Source: Bowmanella sp. JS7-9
Lineage (GTDB): Bacteria > Pseudomonadota > Gammaproteobacteria > Enterobacterales > Alteromonadaceae
Direction of reading: 5' to 3'
Assembly (NCBI RefSeq): GCF_004329715.1
Contig: NZ_JXSY01000002.1
Coordinates: forward strand, 1-64,000
Length of the DNA: 64,000 nt
The notes beneath the pieces were generated by a model. It ran no database searches. It was not told the DNA's origin and was given only the letters and a program-made list of their open reading frames with translations. Shown here in pieces: positions 6,612 through 15,091 of this stretch. Position numbers and translations under genes: made by a program. The stretch's first letter is position 1; every line of letters starts with the position of its first letter.

Positions 6612-9453
6612 GCCGCTGTTGTTGCTCCTGAGCCTGTTAACTGGCTGTGCCGGTAGTCCTCCGGCAGAGGTCGTGCAAAAACCACGTCTGGCTGCGCTAC
6701 GCACTGAATTAAATGCGTTGGATCACGCACCGCTGGAGCAGATTACCCTGCCAAGTCTGCGCGATAATTATCAACGTCTGTTACAGGACATGGACGACCC
6801 GCAATTACGTCAAAATATCAGCGTGCGCCTGGCGGATTTAGAAATGATGTTGGCTGAAGAACAGATAGCCCAGGCGCCGCAGCTTACTCAGGCATTAGAT
6901 AATGCCATTGCAGGTTATCATCAGCTACTCACTCAGCACCCGCAGAACCAGCATTCTGCGGAGTCGCTGTATCAATTGGCCAAAGCCTATGAACTGCGCG
7001 GCGAGGCCGACAACAGCTTCACCACGTTGCAGCAATTGGTGGATGAATTTCCTACCTCGGCGTATCTGGCCGAAGTGCATTTTCGCCGCGGAGAGTATTT
7101 ATACGCGCGCGGGCAGTACCCGGCAGCGGCCACGGCTTATCAACAGGTATTGGCACAAGGTGACAACTCCAATTATTACCTGATCGCCGCCTATATGCTG
7201 GGTTGGGCGCAGTTTAAACAGGAGAATTATCCGGCGGCTTTGGACAGTTTTAACGATCTGTTACGTCAGCGTTTGCCCGACACGCTGGTACAGGGTGAAC
7301 TGGATGTAAGCGCCCAATTGGCTGCCTTATCCTCTGGTGATCAACGTATTGTCGAAGACAGTTTACGTATTATGGCGCTACTGTTTTCCTATCAACAGGG
7401 GCCGGAATCCTTGCGCGCGTACTTTCGCGCCGCACCCGCACAACATGATGTGCTGCTGTATCAGCGTTTAGGTCAGTTGTACCTCAATGAACAACGTTAT
7501 GCCGAGGCGGCCAGCGTGTTCGCTGGTTTTGTAGCGGAGCATCCTTCCCATTCACAAGCGCCATTGTTTTTCGTGCGTCAAATCGATACCTATTTGCTCG
7601 GGGATTTTCCTTCGCTGGTGTTACCGGCCAAGCAGGCATTTGTCGGTCAGTACGGCATCAACGGTCCATACTGGGCAACACTGGATCTTAGCTCTAAACA
7701 GATCATTTCACCCTATTTGCAACAATACCTCGACCAGCTGGCGCGCCATTATCACAGCCAGGCAAGAGCAATACCGGCGGCTCAAGCAACGCCTCAGGAT
7801 AATAGCCAACCAAAGGCGGTCGAGTTGTTTTTGCAGGCTGCGCAGTGGTACCAGGAATATGTGCAGACATTTCCTCAAACTGAGCTGGTAGAGGAAAATG
7901 CCTTTTTGATGGCCGAAGCCCTATTGGAAGGAGGCAAATGGCAGGAGGCGATCACCGCGTTTGAGTCCTATGCCTATCAACTGACGCTGAATCCGCGTAG
8001 CGCCGAAGCTGGTTATGCGGCCTTGCTTATTTATCAGCAACAGGCTGCCAGCCAGCAACGTAGCGCCACAGGGCAACAGCTGTCTGCCTGGCAACAGCAA
8101 TGGCTGGACAGTCAGATGGCGTTTATTCAGCATTTTGCCAATGATCCGCGGGTTCCGGATGTACTGTACGAGCTAACCCAGCAGCTGTATCAGCAGCAGC
8201 AATACAGTGCAGCTATTCAGCGTGCCACCGACTTGCTCTTGCTGGTTAAATCCTTACCAACCGAGCGTTGGCTCAGTCTGCATCAAATTCGTGCTAATAG
8301 TCAGTTCGAGTTGCAGCAATATGTGTTGGCTGAGCAGGATTATCTGCGCTTATGTGAACGCCTGCCACCCAACGACGCTCGTTTTGCACAGATTGACGAG
8401 CGTTTGGCTGCCAGCATCTATCGACAGGGTGAAACGGCGCGTCAGGCCGGGCGTATCAATGAGGCGATTGAGCATTTTCTGAGGGTTGTTGGATTGGCAC
8501 CACAATCGCAAATTCGTGTGACGGCCCAGTTCGATGCCGCGCAGCTGCAGCTTAGCCAGCAACAGTGGACGCAGGCTGCCGCGCTGTTAACGGATTTTCG
8601 CCAACGCTTTACCAGCCATGCGTTGGCCAAGGGTATCGATGAGCAAATTATTTACGCCTATCAGGAAGCCGGGCTGTGGCGTGCGGCTGCACTTGAATTG
8701 GAACAGGTGTGGTTGGCGAATCAGGACAATGAGCAAGGACGTCAGGCACTGTGGGTGGCGGCGGAATACTTTGCCAAAGACGGTGATAGCGACAAGGCAT
8801 TAAGCCTGACCCGCACCTATGCACATAAATTCCCACAGCCATTCGACGAAGCGATCGAAGCCATGTTCAGGATGAGCGAATTTTATCTGGCTTCTAACGA
8901 GCCAGCTAAGCGCCGCTACTGGCTGAATAAATTAATTCAGGCCCATGGTCAGGCTGGCGTAAAGGCTACAGAGCGATCCCGTTGGTTGGCTGCCATGAGT
9001 GCCACCCAGTTTGCCGAGGATGCCAGCTATGCCTTTCGTCAAATCGCACTAACCTTGCCGCTGGACAAAGCGCTTACAAAGAAAACACGCGCGTTTGAGC
9101 TTGCGCAGAGCAAGTGGCAGCAGACGGACAGCTACCATGTTGAACAATTTTCCACTCTGGCGACCGGACAAATGGCCGCGTTGTATGCGCAAATGGGCGC
9201 GGACTTAATGACTTCCCAGAGACCGACCAATCTGAGCCAGCTGGAACTGGAAGAATACGAGTTTTTGCTCGAAGAGCAGGCGTTACCGTTTGAAGACGAG
9301 GCGATAAAATTGCACGAAGTCAACGTGCAACGCTGTTGGCAGGGACTTTACAACGAGGCGATTAGCAACAGTTTTAGCGCGTTAAAACAGTTGCTACCGG
9401 GGCGTTACGATAAAAATGAAATTATTCAGGAGATAGACAATGCGTTGTATTAA
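6601..9453 (+). CDS. 950-residue TPR lipoprotein
   Basis: Lipobox LLTGC near residue 16 marks a lipoprotein, probably on the inner face of the outer membrane. The rest is a long superhelix of TPR-type hairpins, for example SAESLYQLAKAYELRGEAD, YLAEVHFRRGEYLYARGQY and ASIYRQGETARQAGRINEA. The first units are of the YfiO/BamD/YbgF type that bind envelope proteins. Gln-rich low-complexity linkers occur around residues 390-400 and 485-500. At 950 residues it is the largest protein of the train and the best candidate for a trans-periplasmic scaffold. It overlaps genes on both sides (11 and 14 bases). Confidence 0.8.
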   Translation: MKVKPLLLLLSLLTGCAGSPPAEVVQKPRLAALRTELNALDHAPLEQITLPSLRDNYQRLLQDMDDPQLRQNISVRLADLEMMLAEEQIAQAPQLTQALDNAIAGYHQLLTQHPQNQHSAESLYQLAKAYELRGEADNSFTTLQQLVDEFPTSAYLAEVHFRRGEYLYARGQYPAAATAYQQVLAQGDNSNYYLIAAYMLGWAQFKQENYPAALDSFNDLLRQRLPDTLVQGELDVSAQLAALSSGDQRIVEDSLRIMALLFSYQQGPESLRAYFRAAPAQHDVLLYQRLGQLYLNEQRYAEAASVFAGFVAEHPSHSQAPLFFVRQIDTYLLGDFPSLVLPAKQAFVGQYGINGPYWATLDLSSKQIISPYLQQYLDQLARHYHSQARAIPAAQATPQDNSQPKAVELFLQAAQWYQEYVQTFPQTELVEENAFLMAEALLEGGKWQEAITAFESYAYQLTLNPRSAEAGYAALLIYQQQAASQQRSATGQQLSAWQQQWLDSQMAFIQHFANDPRVPDVLYELTQQLYQQQQYSAAIQRATDLLLLVKSLPTERWLSLHQIRANSQFELQQYVLAEQDYLRLCERLPPNDARFAQIDERLAASIYRQGETARQAGRINEAIEHFLRVVGLAPQSQIRVTAQFDAAQLQLSQQQWTQAAALLTDFRQRFTSHALAKGIDEQIIYAYQEAGLWRAAALELEQVWLANQDNEQGRQALWVAAEYFAKDGDSDKALSLTRTYAHKFPQPFDEAIEAMFRMSEFYLASNEPAKRRYWLNKLIQAHGQAGVKATERSRWLAAMSATQFAEDASYAFRQIALTLPLDKALTKKTRAFELAQSKWQQTDSYHVEQFSTLATGQMAALYAQMGADLMTSQRPTNLSQLELEEYEFLLEEQALPFEDEAIKLHEVNVQRCWQGLYNEAISNSFSALKQLLPGRYDKNEIIQEIDNALY

Positions 9454-10093
9454 TGTCGTCGTCCTATTGTTGGCTTTGCTTCTGGCCGGGTGTGCTACTC
9501 AGCCAATTGAACCTTCAGTGCCGCCCTCCAGCTCAGTTCCCGCTGTCAGCGAGACGGCCATTGCCGAAACCAATGTCAATGATGCATTTCGGGCCTCGCA
9601 GCAGGTGTGGCCAGATCAGGTTAAAACCCGCTATACAAAGGCGCTTAAGCTGAAAAGTAACGGCGACAGCGCGGCGGCTGAACGAGAATTGCAGACCTTG
9701 GTAGCCGATTACCCCAATTTGTCTATGGCCTGGTTACAGCTGGGCGATCTGGCGATGACGGCGCGCGAACATGCTGCTGCGGAACAAGCCTATTTGGCCG
9801 CGATCAACGCCAATACCCACAATTACTACGCCCGTAACCGTCTGGCGCAGCTGTTGCGACATCAGGGCCGTTTTCGCGAAGCGCTGCAACATTATGACGC
9901 GGCCCTTGCCAGCTATGCTGACTTTGCAGCAGCAATACTCAACCGGGCTATTCTGAAAGATTTGTACTTAGGCGATAAATCCGGCGCGCTGGCGGATTAC
10001 CTGCGTTATCAGCAACTGGTACCCCAGGCAGAGCAGAATCTGGCCGGTTGGATAACGGATATTCAACGGCAGTTGCAAAATGAGGGGCAATAA
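9440..10093 (+). CDS. Small TPR lipoprotein
   Basis: The start overlaps the preceding gene by 14 bases with AGGAGA just upstream. Signal peptide with lipobox LLAGC (Cys18). After a Pro/Ser-rich linker, residues about 65-185 contain three to four canonical TPRs (AERELQTLVADYPNLSMAWLQLGDLAM; AEQAYLAAINANTHNYYARNRLAQLL; EALQHYDAALASYADFAAA). Such small TPR lipoproteins (PilF/NlpI-like) usually help assemble other envelope proteins. It probably works together with the 950-residue TPR lipoprotein. Confidence 0.8.
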   Translation: MRCINVVVLLLALLLAGCATQPIEPSVPPSSSVPAVSETAIAETNVNDAFRASQQVWPDQVKTRYTKALKLKSNGDSAAAERELQTLVADYPNLSMAWLQLGDLAMTAREHAAAEQAYLAAINANTHNYYARNRLAQLLRHQGRFREALQHYDAALASYADFAAAILNRAILKDLYLGDKSGALADYLRYQQLVPQAEQNLAGWITDIQRQLQNEGQ

Positions 10094-10094
10094 C

Positions 10095-10403
10095 ATGAAA
10101 CCGACGTTGCTTACTATGCTGTATTGGCTGACATGTTGGCCGGCGCTGGTGTTGGCGCAAGAGACCAGTACGCAGGAAAAAAATCGTGATGCGGCAGAAC
10201 CGATAAAGCTCGAAACTACCATTCGCGGGGATCAGCAACAGCCCACAGTCTTGTCAATCGTGGCGTGGCAGCCGCCAACCGCCAAATCCCCGTTTATCGA
10301 TCCGACATTGAAAAGTGATATTCAAAAGCTGCAACCACTTAATCGCCGACAGTTTATGCGAGAAGTTAATTTCAACGCTAAATTACGCGGCAAGGGTATG
10401 TAA
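10095..10403 (+). CDS. Small exported protein of unknown function
   Basis: ATG 10095 sits 1 base after the previous stop with GAGGGG upstream. Residues 1-20 are a signal peptide (CWPALVLAQE). The mature 80 residues are polar, with a conserved-looking hydrophobic stretch QPTVLSIVAWQPP and a basic C-terminus (MREVNFNAKLRGKGM). No family recognised. Its place directly ahead of the ExbB gene and its Pro-containing strand suggest a small periplasmic adaptor of the energised complex; this is inference only. Confidence 0.6.
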   Translation: MKPTLLTMLYWLTCWPALVLAQETSTQEKNRDAAEPIKLETTIRGDQQQPTVLSIVAWQPPTAKSPFIDPTLKSDIQKLQPLNRRQFMREVNFNAKLRGKGM

Positions 10404-10495
10404 CTCGATACAAACAGTAAACGCAAATAACCTATCGGGCGTGAAAACGCAGTATGCTCGGTTTCAGAACCACATGACTTATGTAGGGTATTGTT

Positions 10496-11161
10496 ATGCA
10501 ATTGTTGGACGAAATACTGCGCTTTTTTCAGGAAGGTGGCAGTTTTATGCTGCCTATCGCGCTGGTGCTGGCGCTGGGACTGGCGGTCGCACTGGAACGC
10601 TGGCTGTTCCTCAGTCACGCCAGGCTCACCAATAAAAAAGCGTTCGCACAAATTGAACCGTTGCTGCTAAAGCAACAGTTTGAACAGGTGTTAGGGCTCG
10701 ACGTTTATCGCAACGCGCCGATCAGCCGAATCCTGACTGCAGGCATAGAGCGCATGGGTGCCAGTGAACGCCGTGAAGATATTGAATATGCCATGGAAGA
10801 GGGCCTGATGGAGGCCTCATCGAGGCTTGAAAAACGCACCCCTTATCTCGCAACGCTGGCAAATATCGCAACCTTGATGGGCTTGCTCGGCACTATTATT
10901 GGTTTGATCGCAGCCTTCTCGGCTGTAGCCAATGCCGATCCGGCGGAAAAAGCCTCGCTGTTGTCTCAGTCCATTTCAGTGGCGATGAATACCACAGCTT
11001 TTGGCTTGATCTCTGCGATCCCACTGTTGGCCTGTCATGCCATTTTACAAACCAAAACCACTGAAATTCTCGATAGCATGGAAATGGCCGGGGTGAAGTT
11101 TTTAAACTTACTCACCAAGGCGCGTCAGGTATCGACCCGCTCACGCGTATCCGACCAATAA
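10496..11161 (+). CDS. MotA/TolQ/ExbB family proton-channel subunit
   Basis: Inner-membrane stator protein of 221 residues. Three membrane segments are visible: about residues 17-37 (FMLPIALVLALGLAVALE), 122-142 (LANIATLMGLLGTIIGLIAAF) and 168-188. The TLMGLLGTIIGLIAAF and NTTAFGLISAIPLL segments are the hallmark of the family. With the ExbD proteins it should form a proton-driven motor powering the TonB-like protein encoded at the end of the operon. A 92-base gap precedes it, the largest gap in the train, and could hold an internal promoter. The adjacent genes make ExbB-like more likely than TolQ, since no tolA or pal is present. Confidence 0.9.
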   Translation: MQLLDEILRFFQEGGSFMLPIALVLALGLAVALERWLFLSHARLTNKKAFAQIEPLLLKQQFEQVLGLDVYRNAPISRILTAGIERMGASERREDIEYAMEEGLMEASSRLEKRTPYLATLANIATLMGLLGTIIGLIAAFSAVANADPAEKASLLSQSISVAMNTTAFGLISAIPLLACHAILQTKTTEILDSMEMAGVKFLNLLTKARQVSTRSRVSDQ

Positions 11162-11179
11162 CGCACTGGACTCACGGCT

Positions 11180-11701
11180 ATGTTGGGACGTAAGACAAAA
11201 ATCAGGCAAGAGGCCGAGCTCGATATCACATCATTTATGAACCTGATGATAGTGTTGGTGCCTGTGTTGCTGATGATGATGGTCTTTTCCCGTATTACAG
11301 TGCTGGAACTGCGGTTACCTGAGCTTAGCGCATTGGCACAGGCATCAACCGAGCAATTGCAGAACGACAATCTGGAGTTGGTGGTGACCGATAGCGGTAT
11401 CGAGGTGTTTTTCCCGCAGGGCTATTTACTCAAATCCTTGCCAAAACTGGACGAACATTACGATTACGCGGGATTGCGGGAGTTACTCAAGCAAGTGAAA
11501 GTCACGCTGCAAGACAAGCAGGTGGAAAAACGTGATATCACCTTATTACTTAGCCCATCAATCGATTATCAAAGCATCGTAAACTTGATGGATACCAGCC
11601 GTGCCTACCCTGAGGTAGTAGCCGCCTCTGTAGTACAGGCCGAACTTTTCCCGAATATTTCACTGGGTGATGCGCCCGCGCAGAGAGAGCCTCAGCCATG
11701 A
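11180..11701 (+). CDS. ExbD/TolR family protein with Asn at the usual Asp position
   Basis: Single N-terminal membrane helix (residues about 18-38) followed by a periplasmic domain, the ExbD/TolR layout. The helix reads ELDITSFMNLMIVLVPVLLM. In ExbD the pore-lining acid occurs in a PFID motif; here the aligned residue is Asn21, so the protonatable Asp seems to be missing, although the second ExbD of the operon keeps it. The periplasmic part includes a strand pair (LELVVTDSGIEVFF) and a Pro/Ala tail. Its stop overlaps the next start (ATGA). Probably a structural partner in a mixed ExbD dimer. Confidence 0.85.
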   Translation: MLGRKTKIRQEAELDITSFMNLMIVLVPVLLMMMVFSRITVLELRLPELSALAQASTEQLQNDNLELVVTDSGIEVFFPQGYLLKSLPKLDEHYDYAGLRELLKQVKVTLQDKQVEKRDITLLLSPSIDYQSIVNLMDTSRAYPEVVAASVVQAELFPNISLGDAPAQREPQP

Positions 11702-12201
11702 AAATGAGCGTCCGCGCTAAGCGCATGCAGCGCAATCACAAGCGTATGTCTCAGGTATCCAGATTGAGCCTGGTGTCGTTGATGGACATATTCACTATTC
11801 TGGTCTTTTTCCTGATGATGAACGCCAGCGATGTGCAGGTATTGCAAACCGATAAACGACTTACACTGCCAAAGTCAGTGGCTGACACCGCCGCGCGTGA
11901 AACCTTGCTGTTATCCATTAATCAACAGGACATTATTTTGCAGGGGCGCAAATTGGCGACTGTCCAGCAAGTGATGGACGACGGGCAGGAAATTGTGCCT
12001 GCACTGTTGCAGGAGTTGCAGTACCAGGCGAGCCGCCAAACGGTTCAAACTGACGCAGAAGTACCAGTCAAAGCGATCACTGTTATGGCCGATCAAAGTA
12101 TTCCTTATGCTCTGCTGAAAAAAATTATGCAGACCTGTGCGCAGGCAGGCTATGTGGATGTTGCACTGGCGGTTGAACAACAACAGCAGGGTGAGGGCTG
12201 A
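11698..12201 (+). CDS. ExbD/TolR family protein with intact pore Asp
   Basis: Overlaps the previous gene by 4 bases. A basic cytoplasmic N-terminus (residues 1-22) precedes the membrane helix LSLVSLMDIFTILVFFLMM, in which Asp30 occupies the proton-carrying position of ExbD. The periplasmic domain has the usual alternation and ends in a Gln-rich tail. Together with the ExbB-like protein and the Asn-containing ExbD it forms a 1 ExbB + 2 ExbD set, the same composition as AglR-AglQ-AglS in Myxococcus gliding motility. Confidence 0.9.
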   Translation: MKMSVRAKRMQRNHKRMSQVSRLSLVSLMDIFTILVFFLMMNASDVQVLQTDKRLTLPKSVADTAARETLLLSINQQDIILQGRKLATVQQVMDDGQEIVPALLQELQYQASRQTVQTDAEVPVKAITVMADQSIPYALLKKIMQTCAQAGYVDVALAVEQQQQGEG

Positions 12202-12203
12202 TT

Positions 12204-13163
12204 ATGGCCAGTGCAGTCGTTAGTCAGCTCCCCTGGTCAGCCAGTGCGCAGGAGAACCAACGATTTACCCGCATCAGTTGGGTAGCGTTGGGGCTGACCT
12301 GTTTGCTGGCTGTCTGGGTCTATTGGGTTGAATTACCTGAACGTCCGCGACTGGAACAGGAGCGTATTCCACCGCAGTTAACCAAAATTTTGCAGGCCAA
12401 ATTACCTCCGCCCAAACCGCTTGAACCACCAAAGCCGGAGCCAAAGATTGAACCAGAGCCTGAGGTAAAGAAACCCATCGAGCCTAAAGTGCAACCGGAA
12501 AAACCTAAGCCCGTCGCGGTTAAACCCGCGCCAACCCAAGCAGAGTTGGCTGAGCAGGCGAAAGCCAAAGCGAAGCAAACAGGTGTACTGGCTCATGCCG
12601 ATGCGCTGGCGGCGTTGCGCAATAAGAATCAGGTGAATAATCAGGCGCAAACTGAGTTACATCAGGGGGCAGGGCAGGCAAGCCAGACGCAGCGAAATTT
12701 TGTCGGCAAAGTTAGTGCGACAGCCAGCAATGGCATTAACACAGCAGCATTATCAACGGATGTGGGTGCGGCGGGTGAGTTGGCCGGACGCAAAACCACC
12801 GAGTTCGTGTCGGCGGAAGCGGGTTTACCCTCCTTGGCTCAGCAACAACAAACAACCGATGATGGTGTGCGCGGTGGTCGTAGCATCGAGTCTATCCGCC
12901 AGGTTCTGGATGCTAACAAGAGCCGGATATATGCGATTTACCGCCGTGCGCTGCGAGAAGATCCCAGTTTACAGGGCAAAGTTCAGGTCAGACTGGTCAT
13001 CGAGCCAGATGGGCGCTTATCCAGTGTCGAACTGTTATCCAGCGAACTAAAGCAGGAAGAGCTGGAAGCTAAGCTGCTCAGTCGGATCCGAATGATCGAA
13101 TTTGGCGCTGATGCGGTCGACAGCACGGTCTTGGAATACACCTTTAACTTCCTACCTCAGTAA
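12204..13163 (+). CDS. TonB-like energy transducer with AgmX/PglI-type C-terminal domain
   Basis: Architecture: cytoplasmic N-terminus, one membrane helix at about residues 24-42 (ISWVALGLTCLLAVWVYWV), a Pro/Lys/Glu-rich rigid linker at about 55-112 (KPEPKIEPEPEVKK), an Ala/Gln-rich segment, and a C-terminal domain from about 225. That domain (GGRSIESIRQVLDANKSRIY, then VQVRLVIEPDGRLSSVELLSS) matches the AgmX/PglI C-terminal family, a TonB_C relative found in Myxococcus gliding proteins. It should span the periplasm and transmit work from the ExbBD motor to the outer-membrane barrels of the operon. It is the last gene of the train. Confidence 0.85.
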   Translation: MASAVVSQLPWSASAQENQRFTRISWVALGLTCLLAVWVYWVELPERPRLEQERIPPQLTKILQAKLPPPKPLEPPKPEPKIEPEPEVKKPIEPKVQPEKPKPVAVKPAPTQAELAEQAKAKAKQTGVLAHADALAALRNKNQVNNQAQTELHQGAGQASQTQRNFVGKVSATASNGINTAALSTDVGAAGELAGRKTTEFVSAEAGLPSLAQQQQTTDDGVRGGRSIESIRQVLDANKSRIYAIYRRALREDPSLQGKVQVRLVIEPDGRLSSVELLSSELKQEELEAKLLSRIRMIEFGADAVDSTVLEYTFNFLPQ

Positions 13164-13181
13164 GTGGTGGCTCTCCACCAC
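13164..13181 (+). terminator. Hairpin at end of the envelope operon, no U-tract
   Basis: GTGGTGG, loop CTCT, CCACCAC: a perfect 7-bp stem directly after the last stop codon. No T-run follows, so it may protect the 3' end or mark a Rho-dependent end instead of acting as an intrinsic terminator. Confidence 0.4.
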
Positions 13182-13538
13182 AACAGCCAGGCTGACCAAA
13201 TAGCCGTGACAGTACGAAAGGAGAGGTAAAATAATTAATTACTTCAGCACGTTACCTATTTACCACGCACCATTGAGAGTCGCGCAATCAGGTCGTAAAA
13301 CTTTCGTAAAAATGCGCCACAGGGAACAATGGCAGCGGTTGCCGCAACTGCGCTTGCCCGGCTTAAAATAATTAGCGTGCATCCCGTTGAAGGGTAAAAG
13401 CGCGCGAAATCTGCCATATTGTGAAAAAATTATCGCCAAAACGGCATGAATAAAGGGCTTAGGGTCTTGACGCTAAACGATTGTAATAGCAGGATATATC
13501 CGCAAATTTATTTTTAACTTGTTCAATTAGTGCACGTT
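13182..13538. other. Intergenic region without recognised gene
   Basis: About 357 bases with stops in all frames. It changes from mixed composition to AT-rich near the next gene and probably carries that gene's promoter. I see no repeat, RNA or operator in it. Confidence 0.5.
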
Positions 13539-13718
13539 ATGAAAGCCAACCAATTGCAATGCCCTGAGTGTGAAAGCACCAAAATTCAACGTACAGCCCG
13601 CGACCAAAACGCCCGTCAAACTGGCAGTTGTCAGCGCTGTGGTTATAAAGCAGCCATAGAGGAATTTATGCCGGATGATGAACCCAAATCCGGTAAGGTC
13701 AGACGCCCATCACACTAG
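13539..13718 (+). CDS. Small zinc-ribbon protein
   Basis: A 59-residue protein with two CxxC knuckles, CPEC at residues 7-10 and CQRC at about 28-31, followed by a charged tail. This is a minimal zinc ribbon of the kind used for nucleic-acid or protein contacts. The start is uncertain: ATG 13539 is chosen, GTG 13530 is possible, and neither has a strong ribosome-binding site. It stands alone and is followed by a clear intrinsic terminator. Function not known. Confidence 0.6.
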   Translation: MKANQLQCPECESTKIQRTARDQNARQTGSCQRCGYKAAIEEFMPDDEPKSGKVRRPSH

Positions 13719-13737
13719 TTAAAACACATTATTTCAG

Positions 13738-13765
13738 GTAACCGGCTTTGCGCCGGTTACTTTTT
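13738..13765 (+). terminator. Rho-independent terminator
   Basis: GTAACCGGC (13738-13746), loop TTTGC, GCCGGTTAC (13752-13760), then TTTTT. A perfect 9-bp stem with a T-run ends the zinc-ribbon transcript. Confidence 0.9.
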
Positions 13766-14044
13766 CTGACGTACTTTCTCCAGCTTAAGAATTCACGCTC
13801 ACATCAATTTCATGGTTTTTTATATCAGTCTTGTCAGACTAGATGCCAGCAAACTTTTGAACGCCATGGCAATCAATGTTTGTGCTGTACAGCAGACCCC
13901 GCACAAGGGGCGGTATTGCAAGTAGACCACGTCAAGCCCCGTGCGAAATTTCCGGAGTTAGCTTTGGATATCAACAACCTGCAGATTCTGTGTGAAATCT
14001 GCAATATCGGCAAATTACACCACAGCGAATCAGATTGGCGATAA
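13748..14044 (+). CDS. HNH endonuclease, possibly 5' truncated
   Basis: The core from about base 13870 is a clear HNH nuclease: CLCC zinc knuckle, VDHVKPRAKFPELALDINN with the catalytic His, and LCEICNIGK with the second Cys pair and the final Asn. It ends SDWR, as in stand-alone HNH proteins. The open frame upstream runs into the preceding terminator and contains no convincing start or ribosome-binding site. The residues before FERHGNQC do not look like the usual WRxLRYxAL helix, so the 5' part may have been lost or frameshifted. The true start is unresolved. Confidence 0.6.
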   Translation: MRRLLFLTYFLQLKNSRSHQFHGFLYQSCQTRCQQTFERHGNQCLCCTADPAQGAVLQVDHVKPRAKFPELALDINNLQILCEICNIGKLHHSESDWR

Positions 14045-14115
14045 CAACATCATTGACACCCGGTTTAAAATAAACCACTTTAGGCTACTAAAAATACAAT
14101 AATATTGAGTGCATC

Positions 14116-14988
14116 ATGGATTTGAATGATATTGCCTTCGCCCAGCGCCAGCGCCTTGCTTACATAGATTTTTGTTTATTGTTTCGCGGTCACCTTACCC
14201 GTACAGACCTACTCAATAAATTTCAGGTTGGCTTATCGGCCGGCTCCCGCGATTTTGCCATGTATAAAGAGTTAGCCCCGCAGAATCTACTCTATGACCC
14301 AGCGCGCAAAGCCTATCTGCAATCGACAAAGTTCGTGCCCTTATTTGAACATGATTCGCGCAAAACCCTGACCAAATTGGCCCATGACATTTCAGATGGA
14401 TTTGATGCCGTTGGAGATATTCACTTTCCTGTAGAGGCTCCCAGCCAACTGAATGTGCCGGATATTTTTATCGTCGCGCGTCTGGTGCAGGCGATTCTCA
14501 ACAACAAGGCCGCCAGTATTATTTATACCTCGCTCAGCAGTGGTTCAGCGGCACGGGAAATCGTCCCCCATAGTATTGTGGATAACGGCTTGCGCTGGCA
14601 CGTACGCGCCTTTGACCGTAAGTCCCAGTCATTCAGAGACTTTGTGTTAACCCGTATTTCCAAAGTGACGGTCACTGATCAGGGCAGTCAGCCCGGAGAG
14701 CAGAAAATAGAAGACCACCAATGGGTACGTATGATGCCGCTACATCTGGTGCCTCACCCGCATAATGTGGCGCAGCCCACCGCCATTGAAATGGATTACG
14801 GCATGGAAAACGGCGCGCTAAAACTCAACGTGCGCGCGGCCATGGCGGGCTACTTATTACGCCGCTGGAATGTGGACTGCACCGAAGAGGCCAGCCTGCG
14901 CGGGGGCGAATATCAACTTTATCTGGAAAACCGCCAGACCCTATACGGCGCAGAGAACCTGGCAATTGCGCCGGGATATGCAGTGTGA
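14116..14988 (+). CDS. WYL-domain transcriptional regulator, BrxR/CapW-like
   Basis: A 290-residue protein with an N-terminal winged helix (residues about 10-75; LTRTDLLNKFQVGLSAGSRDF), a central WYL-type domain (SSGSAAREIVPHSIVDNGLRWHVRAF, then FRDFVLTRI) and a C-terminal dimerisation region. This layout and the PHSIV...RWHVRAF motif match the BrxR/CapW regulators that repress BREX, CBASS and other defence operons and respond through a ligand bound in the WYL pocket. No BREX or CBASS genes follow, so it may be an orphan left by a defence cassette or may act on genes elsewhere. It marks the left edge of the accessory region. Confidence 0.85.
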   Translation: MDLNDIAFAQRQRLAYIDFCLLFRGHLTRTDLLNKFQVGLSAGSRDFAMYKELAPQNLLYDPARKAYLQSTKFVPLFEHDSRKTLTKLAHDISDGFDAVGDIHFPVEAPSQLNVPDIFIVARLVQAILNNKAASIIYTSLSSGSAAREIVPHSIVDNGLRWHVRAFDRKSQSFRDFVLTRISKVTVTDQGSQPGEQKIEDHQWVRMMPLHLVPHPHNVAQPTAIEMDYGMENGALKLNVRAAMAGYLLRRWNVDCTEEASLRGGEYQLYLENRQTLYGAENLAIAPGYAV

Positions 14989-15091
14989 CTAGCTGCACAG
15001 GCTGCAAACCGGCTACAACCCTGATAGATATCATTATGAATGATTAGCGCAAAAGTATTAGAGACCACAGGAAACGATAGGTTGAAAGCTA

